A stretch of 30,277 bases of DNA. Source: a virus. The notes under the pieces were generated by a model. The model was not told where the DNA came from, did no database searches, and worked only from the letters and a program-made list of their open reading frames with translations. The stretch spans positions 1 through 30,277 of the IMG/VR virus record IMGVR_UViG_3300025687_000205; one strand, written 5' to 3'. A program made the translations under genes and the position numbers. Below are positions 8,468 to 17,404 of the stretch, in pieces. Each line of letters begins with the position of its first letter. Position 1 is the first letter of the stretch.

Positions 8468-10357
8468 TTAGGCTACTTTAAGAGAGCTTAAAAGCTGTGC
8501 AAGATATTGATTAGCTGTCACCCCTTGAACAGGAGTCCACCTATTCCCTAACTCCCCTACTGAGGCTTTTCCACTTGCTCCACTTATAGAAGCCCCTATA
8601 CTAACACTCTCAAAATTAGGCATTGGATCATCTTTAGAAGAAGCCATAGCAGAGCCAGCCTTCCCTAAACCAGAGAATAACTTACTCCAATTAATCTTAG
8701 AGCCACCTCCAGACTTTGCACCCGAAGATCCAGACTTTGCACCCGAAGATGCTGAAGAAGTTGACATAGCCTTCTGCTCTCCCTCCCTCCATCCTTCTAT
8801 TGGAATATCACTTCCCATCTCATAATTCTCTCTAACAGCTTGTAGATGTGAACCATACTGCTCAGTATCTAAAGGTTCAATCTGTCCAATATCCCCATCT
8901 ATATTCTGTTCAGCAAGCATCTCTCCTTGTGGAGTTAATGGGTTAATACCTGCATCTAGCATTTCAGTGTTAGTGTCATAATAAGAGGAACCATCTAAAT
9001 TACTTCCACTCCAATCATCTACAACTTCTACAGTGTCGAAACTATCCCCACCACTCCAGTCGTCTGCTGTGTAATAGTCTCCACCATAGTCTGGAATATC
9101 AAGGTCTGCTGTCATCTTACTCTGCTGTGGAGCCTCCATTGTCTTAGCTCTCTTACTAGCAAGAAGTTCATCTAGGTTTTGTTCTTCTGGCGTTAACACT
9201 CTTGTTCCATCAGTAAGGTTGGAGGAAGGCTTAGGCATTGTAGCTCTTAGCTGTACGATCTTAGTTTGAACATCCGCCTTCACCACGGCTTGCTTACTAT
9301 CAAACACCACCCCCTGCCCAGAGCCCAATCGTTCACCAAGGGTTACAGCCAGCTTTGTTCTATTCTCTGAAGGAGCAGCTTCTACAGCATTAATGGCTTC
9401 TGCTAAATCCTCTGGGTTATGTCCTAGAGAATTAGTAAGTCTATATGAAGCTTCGATTGGAGAAGTTGTAGAGGTTACAGATTCTTCTATAGCTGTGATT
9501 CCAATCTCTGCTAATGTAGCTGTATCTAATGTTCTCCAAGGGTCATCATCATTATCTACATACCCTCCCGTAGAGAAGTATTGAACATCATTATCATTGG
9601 AAGCTACTAACAAACTATCTCCCTGTTGTCTTACATTATATTGCGTAGTGTTTCCATCAGTTCCAACAGTGTCAGCCATAGAATTAACAGCAATATCTAC
9701 AGGCTGTGTAGTGTCATTATTTGTAAACCATCCCCTAACTGTAGTAGCCATTTCTTTCATTCCATTCCAAACAGCATCCCCAGCTTGGTTGACGACAGGA
9801 CGTACGCCCCCAGTGATAGCTCCTCGCACAGCACCCTCTGAGCCTCCCATAATCCCCCCTGTAACAGCTCCTCTAGCAGCTCCTGCCACCACTTCACTTC
9901 CTCCTATGGTTGGGTATTCTGCGCCCATATAACCACCCGCAGCTCCTGCTACAGCGCCTCTAACAGAGCCTGTCTGTATGCCCCCCTTAACGGCACCAGA
10001 CGCCGTAGCAGTGGTAGCCTTACTCCATCCTGCAGCTTGGCCATAAGCGCCTACACCAGCTCCTACAGCGCCTGATACAGCGCCTCTAGCAAACCCTTTC
10101 CCAAACTTCCCTCCATTAGCATAAGAAGTTATACCTCCTATTGTTCCTTGTACAACGGCACTCCCTACGACTGTAGCTGCTGTTCCAGTAAATCCTATAG
10201 CACTCCCAATGCCAGCAGCGAATCCCTGCATCCCCGGAATAAACATCATAGCTATTGCTATAGCAGGAGCAGCCTTCTTTATCACCTTACCCACTCTCTT
10301 AACTACTTTCTTTAGTCCTTTTCCAATCTTCTTAACACCCTTATACACCTTACTCAT
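8468..10357 (-). CDS. Glycine-zipper protein with basic amphipathic N-terminus, putative ejection pore component
   Basis: The first 28 residues contain 12 Lys/Arg spaced with Val/Ile/Leu/Gly (for example KKIGKGLKKVVKRVGKVIKK), like an amphipathic membrane-binding helix. A hydrophobic stretch AAPAIAIAMMFIPG follows. Residues about 45 to 190 are Gly/Ala-rich with many GxxxG/A spacings (for example GAVSGAVGAGVGAYG). The C-terminal two thirds is acidic, Ser/Asp/Gly-rich and low-complexity, with a duplicated SSGAKSG. This architecture suits an ejected virion protein that inserts in the host membrane, analogous to T7 gp14 in role; homology is not shown. The ATG overlaps the acetyltransferase stop as ATGA, with AGGAGAACAGTT upstream. 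The total length is 629 aa. The function is inference from composition and context. Confidence 0.55.
   Translation of the reverse strand: MSKVYKGVKKIGKGLKKVVKRVGKVIKKAAPAIAIAMMFIPGMQGFAAGIGSAIGFTGTAATVVGSAVVQGTIGGITSYANGGKFGKGFARGAVSGAVGAGVGAYGQAAGWSKATTATASGAVKGGIQTGSVRGAVAGAAGGYMGAEYPTIGGSEVVAGAARGAVTGGIMGGSEGAVRGAITGGVRPVVNQAGDAVWNGMKEMATTVRGWFTNNDTTQPVDIAVNSMADTVGTDGNTTQYNVRQQGDSLLVASNDNDVQYFSTGGYVDNDDDPWRTLDTATLAEIGITAIEESVTSTTSPIEASYRLTNSLGHNPEDLAEAINAVEAAPSENRTKLAVTLGERLGSGQGVVFDSKQAVVKADVQTKIVQLRATMPKPSSNLTDGTRVLTPEEQNLDELLASKRAKTMEAPQQSKMTADLDIPDYGGDYYTADDWSGGDSFDTVEVVDDWSGSNLDGSSYYDTNTEMLDAGINPLTPQGEMLAEQNIDGDIGQIEPLDTEQYGSHLQAVRENYEMGSDIPIEGWREGEQKAMSTSSASSGAKSGSSGAKSGGGSKINWSKLFSGLGKAGSAMASSKDDPMPNFESVSIGASISGASGKASVGELGNRWTPVQGVTANQYLAQLLSSLKVA
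8709..8750 (-). repeat. Perfect 21-bp tandem repeat, two copies
   Basis: Bases 8709..8729 and 8730..8750 are identical. The unit encodes seven residues (SSGAKSG type) in the low-complexity C-terminal region of the 629-aa protein, so the copy number can vary without breaking the frame. Confidence 0.9.
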
Positions 10358-10833
10358 AACTGTTCTCCTAAAGGCATAGAAGCAGTTGAGCCTACAATGG
10401 TAAAGCCTAGCTTCTCATATAGCTGAGTTGTTCTACCAGAGCCTATTCCTGATATAGTGGAGATGTGAGCATGTTTAGCTCCTTTATGTTCTCCCCATGC
10501 AATCATATTCTTTATCATCTTTGGCCCAACCATACCGCCCCTATACTTAGGAGCTACGTAAGTTAAAATATTCTCCAAAACCTGACATGAAGAATTAAAG
10601 AAAGCCCCTGTCACAATAGCAGCTATCATTCCCCTAGCCTCTCCAGTTGGGGCTACATTCAATTCTAAATACCCACTATAGTCTGCAAAGAAACTTTCTA
10701 CAAACTCTTCACTACTCTCCTTATAAAAAGGAATATGTTTGTAGAGAGGAGTTTCTTCCCAGTAAGTATTTAACAACTCCCCTCCCTTCTTCACAATTTC
10801 TTCTTTTGTTAAGGGTTGGTTAATGATAATCAT
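10354..10833 (-). CDS. GNAT-family N-acetyltransferase in the virion module
   Basis: This 159-aa protein carries a GNAT fold signature. Beta-strand-rich residues at about 55-95 are followed by V-A-P-K-Y-R-G-G-M-V-G-P (R98-G103, the acetyl-CoA pyrophosphate-binding motif A) with an adjoining helix. LYEKLGF at 138-144 is the usual motif B near the C-terminus. The substrate is unknown. It lies between two virion genes. Its start forms TAATG with the preceding stop and has no clear ribosome binding site, so it is probably translated by reinitiation after the 1422-aa gene. Its stop overlaps the next start as ATGA. Tight coupling suggests co-production with virion proteins. T7-like genomes carry small internal-virion genes at a comparable place; whether this protein enters the particle is not known. 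Confidence 0.85.
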   Translation of the reverse strand: MIIINQPLTKEEIVKKGGELLNTYWEETPLYKHIPFYKESSEEFVESFFADYSGYLELNVAPTGEARGMIAAIVTGAFFNSSCQVLENILTYVAPKYRGGMVGPKMIKNMIAWGEHKGAKHAHISTISGIGSGRTTQLYEKLGFTIVGSTASMPLGEQL

Positions 10834-13800
10834 TAGGATGACATAAGCCCTATAATGCTAAATAAACTAGAAAGCTGTGAAGTTTTCTCTGACTCGCTCT
10901 GATCACTCTTCCAAATATTTATAGCCTGTTGATTCCAGAAGTTTGCTGTATTATATTGTCTCTCTTGTAAATCCAAACTACGGGAAGCAATACTTGTTTG
11001 TGCAGCAATAGAGGCATACCCAACATCATTAGCCTTTGTATTTTGTACATCAATAAAATTCCAATACGCCTGATCTCGCACTTCCTGCCATAATGCTCCC
11101 ATAGCTTGGTTAGAAAGCTGAAACTTATTTGCTGCATCCGCTTGGGCAGCAGCATTCTTAGCGGCTGTATTTAATGTATTAATCTGCCTACGCCATGCCA
11201 TATTAGCTTGATCAATCTGATATGACATTTGATTATTAAATTGTTCCCTAAGCATATCATTCTTAGCATCAATATCAGCTTGCTTCGTAGCTTCTTGGTA
11301 TAGAGTTTTAGTTAAGTCTGTAGAAAGCTGGGCTTGTGACGTAGCTAATGCAGCCCTTCTATCTGCATTCTGTTGGTCTATGGTTTGTGCCATAGTCATC
11401 ATATATTGATCTACTTGATTCTGACTCTGCGCATTAAATTGTCTAGCTGCATTCTTAGCGGCTTGATCACTTAATACTTTTGCTTGTGCCGCTTGTAGGT
11501 TTAGTTCTCTAGCTCTCTGCTCATTCCCTAAGTTTGTAATGTCCAGCTTATATAATTTCTCTGCATTATCTTTAAGGAGGGTTTGTGCAAATGTAGCATT
11601 AGACAAATCTACATTAGCTTGATTAGCAGCATTGAATAGAATTGTTTTCTCTTCATTTGCAAACTCTGTCTCCCATTTCTTCTGGAAGACTGCTGCATCC
11701 TGCTGCACCATAGGCATAGCACTCTGAACAATAGCACTATACAAACTATCCCTAGCAACACTGCTATTCCGGGCAATCCCTCTTGAAGCTAACATCCCCT
11801 CCACTTGATCAACAACAGGCATAGCCCAATCAGGAACCTGTCCTGTACCAGAGTCAGGGAAAAATTTAGAGAATTGATAATATGTAGTGGCTTTCTCGTA
11901 TTCTTTATTAGGGTCAAAGGCCTTTCCAGCATTAGCTGGGTCAGACTCAAACACTTCTTTCCTAGTGTCCATAACAGTTTTAGCTGTTGCATCGTCACTA
12001 ATGGAAGCTTTAGCGGCATCAACCTGTGGGCTAGTTGTGCCAACTAATGCTCCATCTGTTAGCCCTTCCTTACCAAGCTTTGCGCCAGTCATGCTAACAT
12101 CCTCTGCCTGTGCAGCATTGTACATACTAGCAGAAGCCCCTTGTGTTATAGGAGTAGTGATAGGAGCATCAGAGGCTTGTGTTGGAAGAGCTGGAGAGGT
12201 TGTTACACTAGAAGTTTGTGCAGAAAGAGTTGGAGTTCCCATTACGCCAGAGGCTTGTGTAGTAGGGGAAGCTCCTTTTAATACATTCTGAAAATTAGAT
12301 TCTGGTTTAGGGAATGTAGAGTCAGTAGAAGGAGTAGATATTCCTGCTTTAGCATCTAACCTCCTTTGTTTTAGATAATCAGAAGAAGGCTCTATTGTTT
12401 GTGGAATACTCTCACTTGGGCCACCTACCTTATTAGTTCTACTTCCATCCGTAAAGTATCCTCCTTGTCCATCTGGAGTCATGACTTGAGAAAACAGCAT
12501 TCCTTGTGAAGCTCCACTAGAAGTATTAGTAGTATTAGCTTGTGGAGCTGGGGTCTGTTGTTTTACTTGTGGAGCCTGTGGGGAATACCCAAAAGCTCCT
12601 AGCTGTTGTGCCAAATTGGTTGCAGAAGATTGCACAGGAGATTTTTTGTCTAAATTTCCTACAGTATTAAGCCACCCTTGTCTAGCAATCTCCTCACTAG
12701 CTTTTCCAGCATAAGCCTTTGCAGTTGCAATATTATCTTTATTTAGATTATATTTATTTGCATCATCAAAGTATTCGCCTTCCCCTGCAACATAATCTTT
12801 ATGTGCCCCAAGTTGGGTAGCACTAGTAGGTACAACAGGATTGAACGCTTGTTCTCTTAACAGCTTCTCATAATTCTCTTGAGAATGTTCTAGCTTCCCC
12901 GCTTGTAATTGTAGATAAGCACTAATATCACCCTTATCAAAATACTCGTCAATAATAGCTAGGCTGTTGCTATCTCCACCATAATAAGACTTAAAGGTTT
13001 CCTTATCTATCCCAGCAGCCCTCGCCCATTGCCCTAATGCTGTTAGAGATTCTTCATTAGTTCCCCACCTGTTAAGGTGTCCCTCTACGAAGGCATCAAC
13101 GTTATCCCTACTAAACATCCCTCCAGTAGATATATTTCCTCCTTGTTGAATATACTCATCTGGAGTGAGTGGAGCATCCCACGCATAGTCAGGATTAGCT
13201 TGTGTTCTAGTATAGGAAGAGATAGGATCGAATGGAGTTGGTTGACTCCCATCTGGAGCCACTATCATATGCCCCAAGTCTGCAGTATCAACTTGCCCTT
13301 TTTGCCAAGGCAAATCTCCATTATTAAGTCTATTCTGGTACTCTGATGTACCTTTTATCATATTAATTACTTCACCTACAGTACGATCCCCATTTATATA
13401 TTGACCGTATTGATCTTCATTAGGCTTATAGCCTAAGTAATAATTATATAATTGATCTACAGAAAATCTATTTGCAGGTTGTGATTGATAAGCATCTGAC
13501 CACACTACTTCAGTATTCTCAGGAATATTTGTATCATCATTCACAGGAGTATCTCCAGTAGTGTCTGTAGGAGGAGTAGTTGGTGTACTCCCATCTGGGA
13601 GTGGAATATCGCCTCCGCCTCCACCAGTATCAATATCAGAAGGAGGAGAATCACCGATAGGAACACTCCCACTATCAGGTGTAGGCATATCTACTGTATT
13701 TGGAGGTTGGTTATTTGTTATAGAGTTTCCTGTGGAATTTTGATACATTGGGCCAATAGTGTTCTCAAGCCATCCTCCAATATTATCTACATTGATTCCA

Positions 13801-15101
13801 GCAAATCTACCTGTAGTATTTCCATAATCTAATAAAGATTGAGTAATACTTGGTAAATCTTTCCCATACATATACCCTTCTTTAACTGCCTCTACAATAT
13901 AGCTATCCCCTGCTGCACTATCCCCAGACGCATATGCTTTAGCAGCAAGACGAATGTTCTTAGCCTCTCTTGTGGGAGGACGTCCTGTAAAAATATCCTT
14001 ATTTGCATACTCTAAATAGGCATCTCCAAGTGTATTAACTACCCATCCTCCAATTTGTTCATCAGACACTTCAGAGGAAAACATTCCGTTATCCCTAGCA
14101 AAAGAAGTGATAGTGTTTTTTACTTTTTGTAGTGAGTAATCTCCTTCCTCTGCTATAGCTTGTATAGCATTTGACATAGCTTTATCACCAGCAATAAAGT
14201 CCGCACTCCTATACGCATTCAATGCATCATTCATATATTTATATGTAGGTGACTGTGCAGGAGGCGGAGTAGTATCTACAGGTAGATTCTCTGGGGGAGG
14301 AGTTAAATCTGGAGGTTGTTCTATCTGTTGTGGAGTGCTACCAACCATCGTAGCTTTTTCAGAAAACCCACTGTTATTCATCCATGCTATAAATCCCTGT
14401 GGATCAGTATCTCCCCAAGGAACAGATGGAGATATACGCCCTGTATCAGATACATTTTTAATTATCCCTGAAGTAGATTGAGTAGCTACTGTAATAAATG
14501 AATTCAATTGTTGGGAGTCCCACTTCCCATCTCTAATTGCATTATCCATTGCATATCCCATAGGGCCAGCAGGAGCTACATATGTATCCCCAACTTTAAT
14601 ATACCCACTTCTTTCATCGTATGAAACAACTTCTCCATCATAAGTTCTACGAGGAATCATAATAGGTCTAAAGTTTTGTAAATATATTATAGACGAATCT
14701 GACTTTTTAATATACGCCTGTCCAGTGCGGGGAACTACAAATGTATTTCCTCCATAACTCAGCATATAATCCACCAAAGGAACTAACTGTTGTGACTCTA
14801 CATTGGGGTTATATGGGCCGTCTAACTTATCATTTGGATGTAGGGCACCATAAGTATTAGCAATAGTATTATCAATCCAATAGGCTACCGCTTCTCTATC
14901 TGTAACTCCATGTTGTGCTGCCCTATCTTGAATTACAGAAGCGATCTCCTGCTGTGTAGCCCCATACCTCCTAGCAACATTAATAGCTCCAGCAACCTTA
15001 AAATTACCCTTCATAGGTTGATTGGAGGAATATAAGTTCCATGCTTCATCAAGAAGATGTTTAATCTCATTATCAGAATATTGATTACCACTATATGCCA
15101 T
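10833..15101 (-). CDS. Giant multi-repeat virion protein with DUF4214-like segment (1422 aa)
   Basis: Three divergent copies of a roughly 75-residue helical module occur at about 12-85, 288-363 and 383-453. Each ends in a W-x-x-N-T-I/L-G/A-x-x-Y block (YWIDNTIANTY, GGWVVNTLGDAY, GGWLENTIGPMY). They are separated by a beta-rich insert and Pro/Thr linkers. Residues about 545-592 (LYNYYLGYKPNEDQYGQYIN, then VGEVINMIKGTSEY) resemble a DUF4214 repeat. The next several hundred residues are low complexity. The C-terminal 450 residues are Ala/Gln/Asn-rich coiled coil starting after MLASRGIARNSSVARDSL, a pattern I associate with internal virion proteins of podoviruses. The ATG has GAGGA eight bases upstream. 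It probably forms part of the head core or ejection machinery; that role is inference. Confidence 0.65.
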   Translation of the reverse strand: MAYSGNQYSDNEIKHLLDEAWNLYSSNQPMKGNFKVAGAINVARRYGATQQEIASVIQDRAAQHGVTDREAVAYWIDNTIANTYGALHPNDKLDGPYNPNVESQQLVPLVDYMLSYGGNTFVVPRTGQAYIKKSDSSIIYLQNFRPIMIPRRTYDGEVVSYDERSGYIKVGDTYVAPAGPMGYAMDNAIRDGKWDSQQLNSFITVATQSTSGIIKNVSDTGRISPSVPWGDTDPQGFIAWMNNSGFSEKATMVGSTPQQIEQPPDLTPPPENLPVDTTPPPAQSPTYKYMNDALNAYRSADFIAGDKAMSNAIQAIAEEGDYSLQKVKNTITSFARDNGMFSSEVSDEQIGGWVVNTLGDAYLEYANKDIFTGRPPTREAKNIRLAAKAYASGDSAAGDSYIVEAVKEGYMYGKDLPSITQSLLDYGNTTGRFAGINVDNIGGWLENTIGPMYQNSTGNSITNNQPPNTVDMPTPDSGSVPIGDSPPSDIDTGGGGGDIPLPDGSTPTTPPTDTTGDTPVNDDTNIPENTEVVWSDAYQSQPANRFSVDQLYNYYLGYKPNEDQYGQYINGDRTVGEVINMIKGTSEYQNRLNNGDLPWQKGQVDTADLGHMIVAPDGSQPTPFDPISSYTRTQANPDYAWDAPLTPDEYIQQGGNISTGGMFSRDNVDAFVEGHLNRWGTNEESLTALGQWARAAGIDKETFKSYYGGDSNSLAIIDEYFDKGDISAYLQLQAGKLEHSQENYEKLLREQAFNPVVPTSATQLGAHKDYVAGEGEYFDDANKYNLNKDNIATAKAYAGKASEEIARQGWLNTVGNLDKKSPVQSSATNLAQQLGAFGYSPQAPQVKQQTPAPQANTTNTSSGASQGMLFSQVMTPDGQGGYFTDGSRTNKVGGPSESIPQTIEPSSDYLKQRRLDAKAGISTPSTDSTFPKPESNFQNVLKGASPTTQASGVMGTPTLSAQTSSVTTSPALPTQASDAPITTPITQGASASMYNAAQAEDVSMTGAKLGKEGLTDGALVGTTSPQVDAAKASISDDATAKTVMDTRKEVFESDPANAGKAFDPNKEYEKATTYYQFSKFFPDSGTGQVPDWAMPVVDQVEGMLASRGIARNSSVARDSLYSAIVQSAMPMVQQDAAVFQKKWETEFANEEKTILFNAANQANVDLSNATFAQTLLKDNAEKLYKLDITNLGNEQRARELNLQAAQAKVLSDQAAKNAARQFNAQSQNQVDQYMMTMAQTIDQQNADRRAALATSQAQLSTDLTKTLYQEATKQADIDAKNDMLREQFNNQMSYQIDQANMAWRRQINTLNTAAKNAAAQADAANKFQLSNQAMGALWQEVRDQAYWNFIDVQNTKANDVGYASIAAQTSIASRSLDLQERQYNTANFWNQQAINIWKSDQSESEKTSQLSSLFSIIGLMSS

Positions 15102-15113
15102 CTGAATATTCCT

Positions 15114-16352
15114 CTAAATCTCTGCTCCCCACTCTACAACAACTTCTGCTGTAGCAGTGGAGGAAGTACATGAGACAACTAGATATTCTCCATGTACAAT
15201 AAAAAATTGGATTGTTTCCCTAGAAGGGTTAGTCACTTCAGCCCTGACGTATTGTTCAACTGGGATAGATGTTATAAAACGCATAGAAGAGGTTGTTATG
15301 GAAGTAGCTCTTACGGCTGTAGCATCCATATCAGTACTATCTGTTTCGACATAACTTCCATTTCCTAAAGGCTTAAATGTAGCTCCGGTTATAGCACTAC
15401 TATCTCTAGTAACCCATACCTTAAATGTAGCTTTCTTGCTGCACGTAACAGTAATGCGAGCTAGTCTAATGTCCCTACTATTAAACTTACTATTGATTGT
15501 TTGAGGTTGTTTGATGCAAATCACAGGTGCATTAGTGCCATTCACCGAGACAGCTTCAGCATAAACACTCTCATACTCCTCTGTATCATTTCCACCACCC
15601 TCTGAAGTTAGGTCTACACATCCACAAATAATAGTGACAGCTTCTGTGGTATAGGTAGATTTGAAGGCTACACATAAAGCACTATCTTGTGTAGAAAGAG
15701 TAGTTAGAGTTCCAAGAAGATTAAAAACGTGAACACACTGTAGCTTACCAGTGGAAGGATTGCCAATAAAAAACTTAACATTTCCAACCCCTCTCCATTG
15801 CATTTGAATGTCATAGATATTCCCCTTACTAAAATCAATACTGAATGGAATACTAATCTCTTCTTCTTGTACATCTACTCCATTATATCTTCTAACAGCA
15901 TATAAGGTTCCTGTTCCTCCATTAGGCTTAAGCCTAAAGAAAAGTCCTTCACTGCTATTAAACAATCCAAAGTCTCTTACCCCATCAGCATCTGGGGAAG
16001 GAAAAAGGATGGAGGCGGAGTATTTCTGCCCTCTATTTGGTTGATACCTAGCATGTCTCCTATGTACTAATGTTCTATTAGTAGTTGAAGAGGAGATATA
16101 GGCAGCTCCTCCAGAGCTATATATATCACTACTACTAGTTACTTCTGTTCCATTCTCATACAGGAGCCATTGTGTTGGAGGAATATCAAAAGTGAATAAT
16201 CCATGAACCAAACTCTTGTCTAACACTACCTTCTGTGTTCCCCAAGCATCAGTAACTAAATCCCCCATACCAAGGGTTAGTTCTGCTGCTTCTAAGTTTC
16301 CTATCCCACTATCTTTATTATACTCTCTTGTAGCTGAAATAGAGTTAAACAT
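15114..16352 (-). CDS. Beta-rich virion protein, possible lectin-like domain (412 aa)
   Basis: The protein is dominated by short beta strands with few helices. The middle region (about 85-270) has the look of a concanavalin/LamG-like jelly roll: RFGL-type strands such as VRDFGLFNSSEGLFFRLKPN, then KGNIYDIQMQWRGVGNVKFF. The C-terminal 130 residues form a second beta domain containing SIPVEQYVRAEVTNPSRETI. There is no signal peptide or membrane segment. It lies between the 108-aa beta protein and the 1422-aa protein in the tail/ejection region. The start ATG follows AGGGAATATA. Similar proteins are usually annotated as minor structural or tail proteins. A carbohydrate-binding role is possible but unproven. 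Confidence 0.6.
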   Translation of the reverse strand: MFNSISATREYNKDSGIGNLEAAELTLGMGDLVTDAWGTQKVVLDKSLVHGLFTFDIPPTQWLLYENGTEVTSSSDIYSSGGAAYISSSTTNRTLVHRRHARYQPNRGQKYSASILFPSPDADGVRDFGLFNSSEGLFFRLKPNGGTGTLYAVRRYNGVDVQEEEISIPFSIDFSKGNIYDIQMQWRGVGNVKFFIGNPSTGKLQCVHVFNLLGTLTTLSTQDSALCVAFKSTYTTEAVTIICGCVDLTSEGGGNDTEEYESVYAEAVSVNGTNAPVICIKQPQTINSKFNSRDIRLARITVTCSKKATFKVWVTRDSSAITGATFKPLGNGSYVETDSTDMDATAVRATSITTSSMRFITSIPVEQYVRAEVTNPSRETIQFFIVHGEYLVVSCTSSTATAEVVVEWGAEI

Positions 16353-16360
16353 TATATTCC

Positions 16361-16687
16361 CTACTTAGAATAGAAGCAGACATGCACATAAGCATTCTTA
16401 TTAGAAATAAAACTCATATAAGTAAGCTCCCCTACATATCTAATAACAGGGCCGGGTTCTCCCCCTGTCTTTGTAAAAGTAGAGGAAGTAGGGATGGTAG
16501 CGGCTACATCATAATTAACCCACACATCTCCTCCAACAAAAGATATAATGGCAATCTCCGCTCCTGTAGGAATAGTTAGGGATGAGGCAGTGTTAGCTAC
16601 AAGCTGTGCAGAATAAATATCTGTGGAAGGTTTTAACCCATCCTCCAGCCCTAAGAATTGACTACCAACACTCTCAAGCCTAACCAT
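16361..16687 (-). CDS. Small beta-rich putative virion protein (108 aa)
   Basis: The protein is unrecognised by name. Strand-like segments include SSLTIPTGAEIAIISF, DVWVNYDVAATIP, PGPVIRYVGELTYMSFIS and AYVHVCFYS, which suggest one compact beta-sandwich domain. A hydrophobic-Tyr C-terminus (VCFYSK) could pack in a larger assembly. It has a clear ribosome binding site (TAGGAGAAAGAT) and sits between the 235-aa and 412-aa genes, downstream of the tail spike. A minor tail or head-completion role is plausible from context only. Confidence 0.6.
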   Translation of the reverse strand: MVRLESVGSQFLGLEDGLKPSTDIYSAQLVANTASSLTIPTGAEIAIISFVGGDVWVNYDVAATIPTSSTFTKTGGEPGPVIRYVGELTYMSFISNKNAYVHVCFYSK

Positions 16688-16696
16688 ATCTTTCTC

Positions 16697-17404
16697 CTAG
16701 AATAGGGTTACATCTAATGTAATGGTTTCATTATCCCACCCCTTTAGTTCTCCTAAAGGATAGATGTTCCCATCATTCTCTATCCAATATACTTTCTCAT
16801 CCTCACATACAGCAATTAATAGAGCATGACAATCTTTCTTTCCATTCGCTCTATTCCCACAAATAGTGGCAAACCCTATAGCTGTATTCCCCGGAGTTGT
16901 GCGCTGGAACAACCCCCACAGATACCCCGCCTTCTCATCACAATCATGCACTTCCTCTTCCCAACGATCAGGAGCGAAGTCAAGCTCCTTCAACACTCTC
17001 GACAGATCCTCAGCAGCAGGAAGCATCAGGTTTGCATCGGTGAAGATCGGGGTGCGTTTGATCTCAATCTGCTTGGCCATCAGGGCGTGAATGTCCCGAT
17101 GGTGCATGGTGCGAGTGGGTTTAAGCTCTACCCGATTGGTGAGCGTTTCAACATGATGCAGAATCTCGGCAATGGTGTCGAAGTACCAACGGTGCTTCTC
17201 AAGTACCGGGATCAACTCTTCCAAATCCTTGAGCGTCACCGCACGCTGTTTGAGGTACATCTTCACTCCGGGGATAAATCCCAGAATAGAGTCAGAAGAC
17301 GGGTGCAGCCTCACCCACTGCGCAATATCAGGATACTTATTCTCTATAGCATCAGCTAGTTCTGCATTACTCTTCTGCTTTATTAATGTATGGAGGAGAG
17401 TCAT
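16697..17404 (-). CDS. Putative Cys/His-domain protein with GC-rich foreign core (235 aa)
   Basis: The N-terminal 145 residues are helical and charged. The C-terminal part contains EEVHDCDEKAGYLWGLFQ (C155), AIGFATICGN, KDCHALLIAV (H193) and VYWIENDGNIYPLG (N210/D211). A Cys, then His, then Asn/Asp order on alternating strands is reminiscent of transglutaminase-like or papain-like cysteine hydrolase folds found in some phage virion accessory proteins. Catalysis is not proven. The ATG overlaps the tail-spike TGA as ATGA, so translation is probably coupled. The middle of the gene is clearly richer in G+C than its two ends and its neighbours (32 of 60 bases in 16981-17040 and again in 17041-17100), and uses CTG, CGC and CGG codons that are rare elsewhere. 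This suggests that part of the gene was acquired. Confidence 0.6.
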   Translation of the reverse strand: MTLLHTLIKQKSNAELADAIENKYPDIAQWVRLHPSSDSILGFIPGVKMYLKQRAVTLKDLEELIPVLEKHRWYFDTIAEILHHVETLTNRVELKPTRTMHHRDIHALMAKQIEIKRTPIFTDANLMLPAAEDLSRVLKELDFAPDRWEEEVHDCDEKAGYLWGLFQRTTPGNTAIGFATICGNRANGKKDCHALLIAVCEDEKVYWIENDGNIYPLGELKGWDNETITLDVTLF

